From an uncultured SAR86 cluster bacterium (GTDB lineage Bacteria; Pseudomonadota; Gammaproteobacteria; Magnimaribacterales; D2472): a stretch of DNA of 43,662 bases. The stretch covers positions 117,148 to 160,809 of the forward strand of contig CACOEZ010000003.1 of the NCBI GenBank assembly GCA_902626385.1. Reading direction: 5' to 3'. The stretch's first letter is position 1. Each line of letters opens with the position of its first letter. Positions 27,999-36,058 of the stretch are shown in pieces. Made by a program: the position numbers and the translations under genes. The notes under the pieces were generated by a model that saw only the letters and a program-made list of their open reading frames with translations, was not told where the DNA came from and did no database searches.

Positions 27999-28714
27999 AT
28001 GAAAGATTGAGATTCTTTGTATCAGGATTTTTTATTGGTATTGCCGAACTATTACCAGGGATATCTGGATCAACAGTTGCAGTAGCATTTGGGATCTATA
28101 ATAAAATCATAAAAATATTATCAAACATAAGAATAAAGAACTTTTCTGGCAACCTATCAGAAGTTTCTTCAAGATTTCATTTAGACTTACTACTGCTATT
28201 GATTTCATCAATGGCATTAACTGTAATTTTTTTCTCAAAATTAGTTTTATATTTTTATACAAACTATAACGATTTATTTGAGAACTTTCTTGCAACAATC
28301 ATGATAATAATAAGTTTAATTGTTGTTAAGGATTTTATATCTATTAACAAAAATATATTATTATTTATTGGCTTAGGTCTCTTATTTGGTTATCTAATTA
28401 ATCAAATACCAAATCTTGAAATAAGCACTAATGTTTTATTTTTAACATTAATTGGTTTTATAGCTTTCTCATTTTTCTTAGTGCCTGGAATTTCTGGTAG
28501 TGCAATATTAGTCACATTAGGCCAATATAGATTGATAATTGAAGCTGTGGCCGAGTTACATTTTTTCACTTTAATACCATTTGGAGTTGGCTGTCTTATT
28601 TCTTTATATTTGATGCCAAAATTGATAGATAATTTAGTCGATAAATATAACAAATATTTAATGAGCTTTTTCTCAGGACTTATATTTATTGCTGGCTTAA
28701 ATTTATTTTTTTAA
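27995..28714 (+). CDS. DUF368 membrane protein, candidate polyprenyl-phosphate transporter (PopT-like)
   Basis: The 239-residue hydrophobic protein has two related motifs, [16 protein letters not shown] (about 20-35) and [16 protein letters not shown] (about 164-179). This is the twin-motif pattern of DUF368 proteins, consistent with two inverted halves. DUF368 (PopT) members have been reported to recycle undecaprenyl phosphate across the inner membrane in other bacteria. Here the gene shares a window with mraY, murG and ispDF, which make or use the same carrier, so that role is plausible but inferred. It overlaps pcm by 4 bases. Its 3' end overlaps the convergent ferredoxin gene by 12 bases. 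It is somewhat shorter than usual members. Confidence 0.82.
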   Translation: MNERLRFFVSGFFIGIAELLPGISGSTVAVAFGIYNKIIKILSNIRIKNFSGNLSEVSSRFHLDLLLLLISSMALTVIFFSKLVLYFYTNYNDLFENFLATIMIIISLIVVKDFISINKNILLFIGLGLLFGYLINQIPNLEISTNVLFLTLIGFIAFSFFLVPGISGSAILVTLGQYRLIIEAVAELHFFTLIPFGVGCLISLYLMPKLIDNLVDKYNKYLMSFFSGLIFIAGLNLFF

Positions 28715-29308
28715 AGTTCTAATCTGCACGTTAGAAAACTGATTCTTTTGGAGAAATTCCATAATCTTCATTGCCCATTCATGGTATGCCTTACCTTCAA
28801 CATCTAGATTAACAATCTCATCTTTTTTTAAATTATCAAGCAATGTATTTTCGAAAATTATGTTGTCGACCGTTGAAAGTTCATCGATTTTGAATTTTGA
28901 ATTATTTAAAACTATTTCTCCGTTATCGTAAAGCAAAATGTTATTGGATTTTATCTCAGATGAATCAGTATCTTCTGTAGCTACTTCAATATTTAAAAAA
29001 TGTACTTTTTCTTCAATGTCCTTAAAGTTTTCAGCATCAGGTAGAGCGTCTTTAGCTTCAGTAATGTTTTCATAAACATCAGCCAATTTTGCATTGATTT
29101 CAATAAATTCAATCTGATTTTCAGGAAGTTCATCATCAGCATATATTGCTTCAATAGGGCACTCTGGTTCACACAAACCACAATCGATACATTCATCTGG
29201 ATGAATTACTAAAAATTCAGGCCCCTCATAAAAACAATCAACAGGACAAACCTCTACACAATCTGTGTACTTACATTTAATGCATGATTCTGTTACAACG
29301 TATGCCAT
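28703..29308 (-). CDS. fdxA: 7Fe-8S-type ferredoxin FdxA fused to a TolR/ExbD-like C-terminal domain
   Basis: Residues 1-106 are a textbook FdxA of the Azotobacter ferredoxin I type, with Cys at 9, 12, 17, 21, 25, 40, 43, 46 and 50 for a [3Fe-4S] and a [4Fe-4S] cluster, plus the usual tail ending near KVHFL. Such proteins normally stop at about 107 residues. This one continues to 201. The extra part (about 122-201) has the strand-helix-strand pattern of the TolR/ExbD periplasmic domain: a [14 protein letters not shown] hairpin, then [15 protein letters not shown], a helix and NVQIRT. No membrane segment is present, so it should be cytoplasmic. Neither redox partner nor function can be read from the sequence. 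The resemblance to TolR is by eye. Confidence 0.9.
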   Translation of the reverse strand: MAYVVTESCIKCKYTDCVEVCPVDCFYEGPEFLVIHPDECIDCGLCEPECPIEAIYADDELPENQIEFIEINAKLADVYENITEAKDALPDAENFKDIEEKVHFLNIEVATEDTDSSEIKSNNILLYDNGEIVLNNSKFKIDELSTVDNIIFENTLLDNLKKDEIVNLDVEGKAYHEWAMKIMEFLQKNQFSNVQIRTLKK

Positions 29309-29384
29309 AATTTGGAAATGAGATTTTAACCTACTAATATTTAAATTTACATAAAAGTGTTTAAAAAAATTAAAATTTAACTTA

Positions 29385-29404
29385 TACTGTATAAATATAC
29401 AGTA
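29385..29404 (+). promoter_or_regulatory. LexA (SOS) box of recA
   Basis: TACTGTATAAATATACAGTA at 29385-29404 is a near-perfect palindrome and matches the gammaproteobacterial LexA consensus CTGT-N8-ACAG with the favoured flanking TA. It overlaps a TATACT -10 candidate at 29383-29388 and ends directly at the recA Shine-Dalgarno sequence AAGGAG (29404-29409). Repression by LexA and DNA-damage induction of recA follow by analogy. LexA itself is not in the window. Confidence 0.9.
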
Positions 29405-29415
29405 AGGAGTAAATT

Positions 29416-30423
29416 ATGCCTAAGTCAAAAGATACAACTGGAAAGTCTCTTAAAGACACAATAAATGATATAGATAATCATTTCGGTAAAGGAACTGTTA
29501 TGAGAATGGGAGATAGAGAAAATCTTGATATCCCTTCAATATCAACAGGTTCACTCGGTTTAGATATTGCACTCGGAATTGGCGGAATTCCAAAAGGTAG
29601 AGTAACTGAAATATATGGACCGGAATCTTCAGGTAAAACAACACTGACTCTTCAGATTATTGCTCAATGCCAAAAAGAAGGTGGCACATGCGCATTTATT
29701 GATGCTGAGCATGCGTTGGATCCTCAATATGCAGAAAAGCTTGGCGTAAATGTTGATGAGCTTCTTTTGTCTCAGCCTGATACGGGTGAGCAGGCTTTAG
29801 AAGTTGCGGATATGCTAGTTAAGTCTAAGAGTGTTGACCTAGTTATTATTGACTCAGTTGCTGCTTTGGTTCCGCGGGCTGAGATTGAGGGTGAGATGGG
29901 TGACCATCATGTAGGTCTTCAGGCTAGATTAATGTCTCAAGCTCTCAGAAAGATAACTGGCAACATTCAAAGATCAGGTGCAACAGTAGTTTTTATTAAT
30001 CAGATTAGAATGAAAATCGGTGTAATGTTTGGAAGCCCAGAGACTACAACAGGTGGAAATGCTCTTAAGTTTTATTCATCTGTAAGATTGGATATCAGAA
30101 GAATAGGTTCTGTGAAAGAGGGCGATGAGGTTACTGGTAATGAAACTAGAGTAAAGGTTGTTAAAAACAAAGTCTCTCCACCGTTTAAACAAGCTGAATT
30201 CCAAATTATGTACGGACTTGGTATTAATCAAGAAGGCGAGATTTTAGATTTTGGAAATAAACTTGGTTTAGTTGAGAAATCAGGTGCTTTTTATAAGCTT
30301 GATGGAGAAAGCATTGGACAGGGCAAAACAAAAGCCAGTCAATTTCTGAAAGAAAATGCAAAAGTTAAAAATAAACTTATTAAAGAAATAAGGTCTTCTT
30401 ATATAACTTCAAAATCCAAATAG
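29416..30423 (+). CDS. recA: Recombinase A
   Basis: RecA forms the ATP-dependent filament that performs strand exchange and triggers LexA self-cleavage. The 335-residue protein has Walker A GPESSGKT (68-75), the [11 protein letters not shown] segment, Walker [11 protein letters not shown], the loop 1 [21 protein letters not shown] region (shown in part) and [14 protein letters not shown]. Length is close to E. coli (353) with a shorter acidic tail. A strong Shine-Dalgarno sequence sits 6 bases before the ATG. It is divergent from fdxA with a 107-base regulatory gap. cinA and recX, frequent neighbours, are absent here. Confidence 0.98.
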   Translation: MPKSKDTTGKSLKDTINDIDNHFGKGTVMRMGDRENLDIPSISTGSLGLDIALGIGGIPKGRVTEIYGPESSGKTTLTLQIIAQCQKEGGTCAFIDAEHALDPQYAEKLGVNVDELLLSQPDTGEQALEVADMLVKSKSVDLVIIDSVAALVPRAEIEGEMGDHHVGLQARLMSQALRKITGNIQRSGATVVFINQIRMKIGVMFGSPETTTGGNALKFYSSVRLDIRRIGSVKEGDEVTGNETRVKVVKNKVSPPFKQAEFQIMYGLGINQEGEILDFGNKLGLVEKSGAFYKLDGESIGQGKTKASQFLKENAKVKNKLIKEIRSSYITSKSK

Positions 30424-30435
30424 TTTTTTTGGTAC

Positions 30436-30470
30436 AATAATTCCTGTTAATTAATTTAATAGGAATTATT
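30436..30470 (+). promoter_or_regulatory. Hairpin sequestering the thiolase ribosome binding site
   Basis: A 10-bp perfect inverted repeat, AATAATTCCT (30436-30445) and AGGAATTATT (30461-30470), encloses a 15-base loop. The 3' arm holds AGGA (30461-30464), 8 bases before the thiolase ATG (30473), so folding would hide the ribosome binding site. The palindrome could instead be a repressor operator, or a weak recA terminator given the TTTT that follows. A -10-like TACAAT lies at 30433-30438. Confidence 0.5.
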
Positions 30471-30472
30471 TT

Positions 30473-31651
30473 ATGGCCGAGAAAGCATATATTGTAGAAG
30501 CAGTAAGAACTGCAGGTGGAAAAAGAGACGGAAAACTAAGTTTATGGCATCCTGCTGATTTAGGCGCTAAAGTTTTAGATGAACTTGTTACCAGATTGGA
30601 CATGGATCCAGCTCTTGTAGATGATGTTATTTTTGGTTGTGTAGATCAGGTAGGCGCACAATCAGGAAATGTTGCAAGAAATTCAGTTTTATCATCATCT
30701 TTTCCTGAATCAGTTCCTGGTACCTCAGTAGATAGACAATGTGGTTCATCTCAGCAAGCAATCCATTTTGCGATTCAAGCAGTTATGTCTGGAACTCAGG
30801 ATATTGTTGTTGGCGGAGGTGTAGAAGTTATGTCAATGGTGCCAATAGGGGCTGCAGTTACAGATGGATACAATGCAGGTCACGGATTACCATTTGATTC
30901 AGATGGAATGAAAGAAAGATATCCTGGCGTTTTCTTTTCTCAATTTACTGGTGCTGAGCTTGTAGCTGAGAAATGGAATTTATCTCGTAAAGATTTAGAT
31001 AAATTTGCCCTTGAGAGTCATCAAAAAGCTGCTAATGCTACAGAATCAAAATATTTTGATAGAGAAATACTTCCTGTAGAGGGAAAGAACGCAGAAGGCA
31101 TAAATGAAATGGTAATGGCTGATGAGGGAATAAGATTTGATGCTAGTTTAGACAAACTAGCTGGATTAAATCCTGTCACTGAAGGTGGTGTCATTACAGC
31201 AGGAAACGCTAGTCAAATCACTGATGGAGCAGCGGCTGTCATGATTTGTAATGATGCAGGATTAAAGAAAATTCAATCTAGTCCCAGAGCTGAAATTGTT
31301 TCAATTTCAGTTGTTGGTGATGATCCAGTATTTATGTTGACAGGGCCAATTCCTGCTTCTCATAAAGCCCTAGAAACTGCAAACCTTAGTATTGAAGACA
31401 TAGATTTATATGAGGTAAATGAAGCTTTTGCTCCAGTTCCACTTGCCTGGGCACATGATCTTAAAGCTGATAAATCAAAACTTAATGTTAATGGTGGAGC
31501 AATGGCTTTAGGTCATCCTCTTGGAGCGACCGGCGCAAAGCTTATGACAACACTATTGCATGAAATGGAAAGAAGAGAATCAACATATGGATTACAAGCA
31601 ATATGCGAAGGTGGCGGAACTGCAAATGCAACTATTATAAAAAGAATATAA
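30473..31651 (+). CDS. Acetyl-CoA acetyltransferase family thiolase
   Basis: Thiolases cleave or form 3-ketoacyl-CoA. The nucleophilic cysteine lies in DRQCGSSQQ (Cys90), followed by the NEAFAP motif, the catalytic His in GGAMALGHPLGATG and the second Cys in ICEGGG, so the active site is complete. Length 392 is normal. Whether it serves fatty-acid or steroid beta-oxidation or acetoacetyl-CoA metabolism cannot be told; no fadB or other beta-oxidation partner is adjacent. It is separated from recA by 49 bases containing a hairpin, and grxC follows after 3 bases. Confidence 0.93.
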   Translation: MAEKAYIVEAVRTAGGKRDGKLSLWHPADLGAKVLDELVTRLDMDPALVDDVIFGCVDQVGAQSGNVARNSVLSSSFPESVPGTSVDRQCGSSQQAIHFAIQAVMSGTQDIVVGGGVEVMSMVPIGAAVTDGYNAGHGLPFDSDGMKERYPGVFFSQFTGAELVAEKWNLSRKDLDKFALESHQKAANATESKYFDREILPVEGKNAEGINEMVMADEGIRFDASLDKLAGLNPVTEGGVITAGNASQITDGAAAVMICNDAGLKKIQSSPRAEIVSISVVGDDPVFMLTGPIPASHKALETANLSIEDIDLYEVNEAFAPVPLAWAHDLKADKSKLNVNGGAMALGHPLGATGAKLMTTLLHEMERRESTYGLQAICEGGGTANATIIKRI

Positions 31652-31654
31652 GTA

Positions 31655-31906
31655 GTGAAACAGGTAGTCGTTTATACAACAAAAACTTGTCCATATTGTT
31701 ACAAAGCTAAAGGATTGCTCAAAAAATTAGGAATTCCATACAAGGAAATTTCTGTAGATTTCAATTCTAAACTTAGAGCCGAAATGGCATTAAAGGCTGG
31801 TAAAACCTCTGTTCCTCAAATTTGGTTTGATGAAGATCACATTGGTGGATGTGATGATTTGCATAGTCTTCATGAGAAAAATAATCTATTAGAGTTATTG
31901 AATTAA
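31655..31906 (+). CDS. grxC: Glutaredoxin 3 (GrxC type)
   Basis: A small cytoplasmic dithiol oxidoreductase that reduces disulfides with glutathione. The active site CPYC is at residues 12-15. The glutathione-binding elements SVPQIWF with cis-Pro and GGCDDL follow in the normal order. 83 residues, as in E. coli GrxC. The start is GTG (31655), three bases after the thiolase stop; no alternative ATG fits the fold. It is convergent with proS. Confidence 0.95.
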   Translation: MKQVVVYTTKTCPYCYKAKGLLKKLGIPYKEISVDFNSKLRAEMALKAGKTSVPQIWFDEDHIGGCDDLHSLHEKNNLLELLN

Positions 31907-31932
31907 GTAAGTTTTATAGACAATTGACAAGA

Positions 31933-33213
31933 TTACTTATTTTTAAAAAAATCTAGTATTGTTTTAATATCGTCAATTGGATTGGAAGATGTTTGTCCAT
32001 CCCTTCCTCTTAATTCAATTTCCTGCTTATCTAAAAATGATTTCCCAATAATTATATTTAAAGGAATTCCTATAAGCTCGGAATCTTTCATTTTTGCGCC
32101 GTAACCATCTTTTCTATCATCAAGCAGAACGTCATAACCCATATCGGTCAGATCTTCATGCAATTTTAGCGATGCAGATGAAATTTTTTTATCTTTATCA
32201 AAACCTATTGCAATTATATTAATATCAAACGGAGCAATACTATGCGGCCAAATAATTCCTTTTTCATCATGATTTTGTTCTATGGCAGCGGCTACCAGCC
32301 TTGATACACCAATACCGTAGCATCCCATATGTAATGTGGATGCTTTGCCATCAGCATTTAGTACATTAGCTTTCATAGATTCAGCATAAAGCTTTCCAAG
32401 TTTAAAAATATGTCCGACTTCAATGCCTTTTTTAATTTGAATTGTACCTTTTCCATCTGGTGAGGGTTTTCCTTCGAGTGAATTTATATCTTCACCATCT
32501 TTTAATAAAAGTTCAGTATTAATTGCAAACTCTGATGAGTCACTAATCGCAATGGTATCTTCTCCATTTTCTGCCAAGACATGAAATTCTTCAGAGCTGT
32601 CTCCACCAATTGCGCCAGAGTCTGCAGCAGAAATCTTATAATCTAGACCAATTCGCTCCAAGACTTTTTTATAAGTATTCCGCATAGTCAGATATGTCTC
32701 TTGGAGCGATTCTTCATCAATATTAAAACTATAAGAGTCTTTCATTAAAAATTCTCTACCCCTCATAATTCCGTATCTTGGACGAACCTCATCTCTAAAT
32801 TTTGTTTGTATTTGATATATATTGAGCGGTAGTTCTTTATAACTTTTTACATTATCTCTGATAACATCTGTGATAACTTCTTCGTGTGTTGGCCCGAGAC
32901 AAAAATATCTTTCGTGTCTGTCTTGAATTCTTAAAAGTTCTGGCCCCATTTTTTCCCATCTTTTTGTTTCATCCCATAATTCTTTTGGTTGCACCATAGG
33001 CATGAAAACTTCTTGTGCACCGGAGGCGTCCATTTCCTCTCTAACAATATTTTCTATTTTTTTTAAGACTTTTAACCCTAGTGGAAGCCATGTATATATT
33101 CCTGAAGCAACTTTTTTAATCATCCCGGCTCGCAACATTAACTTGTGACTGATCACTTCAGCCTCTTGAGGAGCATCTTTTAAAGTTGGTAAAAGTAGCT
33201 TTGAAAATAACAT
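31933..33213 (-). CDS. proS: Prolyl-tRNA synthetase lacking the INS editing domain
   Basis: ProS charges tRNA-Pro. The catalytic class II core is bacterial-type: LPTLKDAPQEAE (8-19), the motif 1 region, motif 2 FRDEVRPRYGIMRGREFLMKD (about 139-159, partly shown), motif 3 CYGIGVSRLVAAAIEQ and an anticodon-binding domain with LLDDRKDGYG. E. coli ProS has 572 residues with an insertion domain of about 180 residues that removes mischarged Ala. Here that insertion is replaced by about 20 residues (about 230-248), between SSEFAIN and PSPDGKGT, and the protein has 426 residues. Short-linker ProRS occurs in alphaproteobacteria and mitochondria. The ATG lies 31 bases from divergent fmdB. Confidence 0.96.
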   Translation of the reverse strand: MLFSKLLLPTLKDAPQEAEVISHKLMLRAGMIKKVASGIYTWLPLGLKVLKKIENIVREEMDASGAQEVFMPMVQPKELWDETKRWEKMGPELLRIQDRHERYFCLGPTHEEVITDVIRDNVKSYKELPLNIYQIQTKFRDEVRPRYGIMRGREFLMKDSYSFNIDEESLQETYLTMRNTYKKVLERIGLDYKISAADSGAIGGDSSEEFHVLAENGEDTIAISDSSEFAINTELLLKDGEDINSLEGKPSPDGKGTIQIKKGIEVGHIFKLGKLYAESMKANVLNADGKASTLHMGCYGIGVSRLVAAAIEQNHDEKGIIWPHSIAPFDINIIAIGFDKDKKISSASLKLHEDLTDMGYDVLLDDRKDGYGAKMKDSELIGIPLNIIIGKSFLDKQEIELRGRDGQTSSNPIDDIKTILDFFKNK

Positions 33214-33244
33214 AGTTTATAATTTTATCTTTTTTTAGAGAGAT

Positions 33245-33535
33245 ATGCCGATTTATGACTATAAATGTTCCGATTGTGAACATCAAATTGAAGTTATTCA
33301 AAAGATTAATGATGAGCCTATGATTGTTTGTCCAAAATGCTCAAAAAGAAGTCTTAAAAAACTAGTTTCAGCACCATCATTTAGACTCAAAGGAGGTGGT
33401 TGGTACGAAACTGACTTTAAAACTGGTAAAAAAAAGAATATATCCACAAAAGATGAGCGCAAAAACGATAAATCTAAAGAAAGTTCTAAATCTGACTCCA
33501 AGAAAGGCTCCAAACAAGATAAAATTAGTAACTAA
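33245..33535 (+). CDS. FmdB-family zinc-ribbon protein
   Basis: A 96-residue small protein with the FmdB putative regulatory domain: MPIYDYKCSDC, then CPKC, forming a four-cysteine zinc ribbon (Cys8, Cys11, Cys29, Cys32), and the typical SAPSFRLKGGGWY segment. The C-terminal third is a low-complexity Lys/Ser/Asp tail. Function is not established for the family. Its place directly upstream of aspS is conserved in many gammaproteobacteria, so co-transcription with aspS is likely. TATAAT at 33218-33223 may be its -10. Confidence 0.9.
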   Translation: MPIYDYKCSDCEHQIEVIQKINDEPMIVCPKCSKRSLKKLVSAPSFRLKGGGWYETDFKTGKKKNISTKDERKNDKSKESSKSDSKKGSKQDKISN

Positions 33536-33548
33536 CAAGGGAATAATC

Positions 33549-35312
33549 ATGAAATCTCATTACTGTGGTGAAATAACTTCTTCAGATATAAAAAAAGAAG
33601 TAAAAATTTGTGGCTGGATTCACAGAAGAAGAGATCATGGCGGAGTTATTTTCTTAGACGTTAGAGATATTAAAGGTATATGCCAAGCAGTTGTTAATCC
33701 AGACAATAAAGAAGCTTTTAAAATTGCTGAGTCAATAAGAAATGAATATGTTATTCAAGTTTCAGGTAGCGTAAGAAAAAGACTTGAAGGAACTATAAAT
33801 AAAAATATGCATACAGGTGAAATTGAGATAGAGGTTTCTGATATCGCCATTCTCAGCAAAGCAAATACCCCTGTATTTCCAATTGATGAATATCAGGATG
33901 TTAATGAGGATGTAAGACTAAAAAATAGGGTTTTAGATTTAAGAAGGCCTGAAATGAATGAGAGAATAATCACTAGATCAAAAATAACTTCATTGATAAG
34001 AAATTATCTTGAAAAAAGTGGATTTCACGAAATAGAAACACCTATATTGACAAGAGCGACTCCAGAAGGAGCCAGAGATTACATTCTCCCAAGTAGAGTT
34101 CAGCCCGGAAGTTTTTATGCATTGCCGCAATCACCCCAGCTATTTAAGCAACTTTTGATGATCGGGGGTCTTGATAAGTATTACCAAATTGCAAGATGCT
34201 TTAGAGATGAGGATTTAAGAGCAGATAGACAGCCAGAGTTTACTCAAATTGATATAGAGGCATCTTTTATAACTCAGGAAGAAATTATGTCTGTGAGTGA
34301 AAAAATGATTAAAAAAATAATCAATAAATTTTGTGGCGACAAGTTAGAAAAATTTGAGGTAATGGATTGGAATAATGCTATGAATGAATATGGCTGTGAC
34401 AAGCCTGATTTAAGGATTCCTCTAAAATTAGTAGATATTGCTGATTTAGTAAAAGATGAAGAGTTTAAAGTATTTTCTGAGCCAGCTAAAAAGACACATT
34501 CAAGGGTAGTTGCATTAAAAGTGCCAGGTGGAAATTCATTAACAAGGGGTCAAATTGATGACTATACCAAATTTGTTTCTAAGCTTGGTGCAAAAGGATT
34601 AGCCTATATTAAAATTAATGATGCTGAAGATATAGAAAATGGCATTCAGTCACCAATACTAAAATTCCTCAAGAAAGAAACGGTTTCAAACATATTGAAT
34701 AATTTAGATGTTAAATCAGATGACTTAATCTTCTTTGGTGCCGGTTCCGAGACAATAGTAAATTTATCAATGAGCAGTTTAATTAAAAAACTCGGTTTGG
34801 ACTTAAATTTATACAATTCTAAATGGGCTCCGTGCTGGATAATTAATTTTCCAATGTTTGAAACTAATAGTGATGGAGAACTAACACCACTTCATCATCC
34901 GTTTACTTTGCCACAATGTAATTCAGATGAATTGAAAAATAATCCTGATACATCATTAGCATACGCATATGATGTAGTCCTAAATGGTTATGAGATCGGA
35001 GGTGGTTCACTTAGGATTTTTGATAAATCTATGCAAGAAACTGTTTTTGAGACCCTCAAGATCTCAAAAGAAGAAGCAACTAATAAATTTGGGTTCTTAT
35101 TAAAGGCTCTGTCTTCGGGATGTCCTCCTCATGGTGGGATAGCTTTTGGCTTAGATAGAATTGTCATGCTTGTAACTGATACAACAAATATCCGAGATGT
35201 AATTGCTTTTCCAAAGACTCAAAGCGCAGCATGCCTTTTAACAGAAGCACCTAGTAAAGTTGATGAAAAACAACTTGAAGAGCTTAAAATAATCAGCACG
35301 CATAAGGAAGAG
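33549..35312 (+). CDS. aspS: Aspartyl-tRNA synthetase
   Basis: AspS attaches aspartate to tRNA-Asp. The ATG at 33549 (MKSHYCGEI) gives about 588 residues, matching E. coli (590), and is preceded by an AAGGGA ribosome binding site. The frame is open further upstream, through fmdB, but that extension is a shadow. Seen in order: OB-fold HRRRDHGGVIFLDVRD, motif 1 region, EGARDYILPSR, QSPQLFKQLLM, the motif 2 RCFRDEDLRADRQPEFTQID (about 217-236), the GAD insertion of bacterial AspRS and motif 3 GIAFGLDRIVML. The stop codon occupies the three bases after 35312. Confidence 0.98.
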
Positions 35313-35318
35313 TAGAAT

Positions 35319-36056
35319 ATGGCCGGTCATTCTAAATGGGCTAATATCAAACATAGAAAGGCAAGACAGGATGCTTCGAGAGGTAAAGTATGGACTAAGG
35401 TTATCCGAGAAATTACAGTTGCCGCTAAAGAGGGACCAGATCCTAATGATAATCCTCGATTAAGACTAGCATTAGAGAAGGCTAATTCTGCAAATATGCC
35501 AAAAGATACAATTAAAAGGGCTATTGAGAAAGGCTCTGGAACAGGAGAGACAGGAGCCTTAGAGGAAATTATTTTTGAGGGGTACGGGCCTGGAGGTGTA
35601 GCAATTCTCGTCGAGACAATGTCTGATAATAGAAATAGAACTGTTTCAGATGTAAGACATGCATTTTCAAAATTTGGTGGCAATCTTGGTACAGATGGTT
35701 CTGTATCTTATCTTTTCAAGAAAATGGGAATTATTCACTTAGATAAAAGTTTTTCTGAAGAGGAGTTAATGGAATTAGTAATTGAGATTGGTGCAGAAGA
35801 CTTATCTGAGGAAGAGGATTTTTTTGAAATTACAACGGATGTTAATCGATTTAACGATATTATTAATGCTTTAAAACAGAAAAATATTATTTATTCTAAT
35901 GCTGAATTAACACTAAGAGCAGAAACTCTTGTTAAATTAGACCAAGATATGTCAGAAAAGGTATTAAATATCATGGAATTTATGGATGATTTAGATGATG
36001 TGCAAGAGGTTCACACTAACGCAGAGTTTCCAGAAAATTTTGAGGTTAAGGCATAA
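35319..36056 (+). CDS. yebC: YebC/PmpR-family protein (transcription/translation factor)
   Basis: A conserved cytoplasmic protein: AGHSKWANIKHRKA (residues 2-15), DNPRLRLALEKA, NMPKDTIKRAIEKGSG, YEGYGPGG-type motif (FEGYGPGGVA) and NRTVSDVRHAFSKFGGNLG. Length 245 is standard. Family members have been described as transcription regulators and, more recently, as factors relieving ribosome stalling. It usually precedes ruvC in gammaproteobacteria. Here it is followed two bases later by an unrelated nuclease. Confidence 0.96.
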   Translation: MAGHSKWANIKHRKARQDASRGKVWTKVIREITVAAKEGPDPNDNPRLRLALEKANSANMPKDTIKRAIEKGSGTGETGALEEIIFEGYGPGGVAILVETMSDNRNRTVSDVRHAFSKFGGNLGTDGSVSYLFKKMGIIHLDKSFSEEELMELVIEIGAEDLSEEEDFFEITTDVNRFNDIINALKQKNIIYSNAELTLRAETLVKLDQDMSEKVLNIMEFMDDLDDVQEVHTNAEFPENFEVKA

Positions 36057-36058
36057 TT

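Noticed and set aside
31904-31939. Inverted repeat TAAGTAA/TTACTTA between grxC and proS as a bidirectional terminator
   Set aside because: The stem has only 7 AT-rich pairs with a 22-base loop. A run of T follows, but in a genome this AT-rich such a structure is expected by chance.
33396-33548. A 51-residue N-terminal extension of aspS running through the fmdB gene
   Set aside because: The extension is an out-of-frame reading of the fmdB coding sequence with no similarity to AspRS. The ATG at 33549 has a ribosome binding site and gives the family length.
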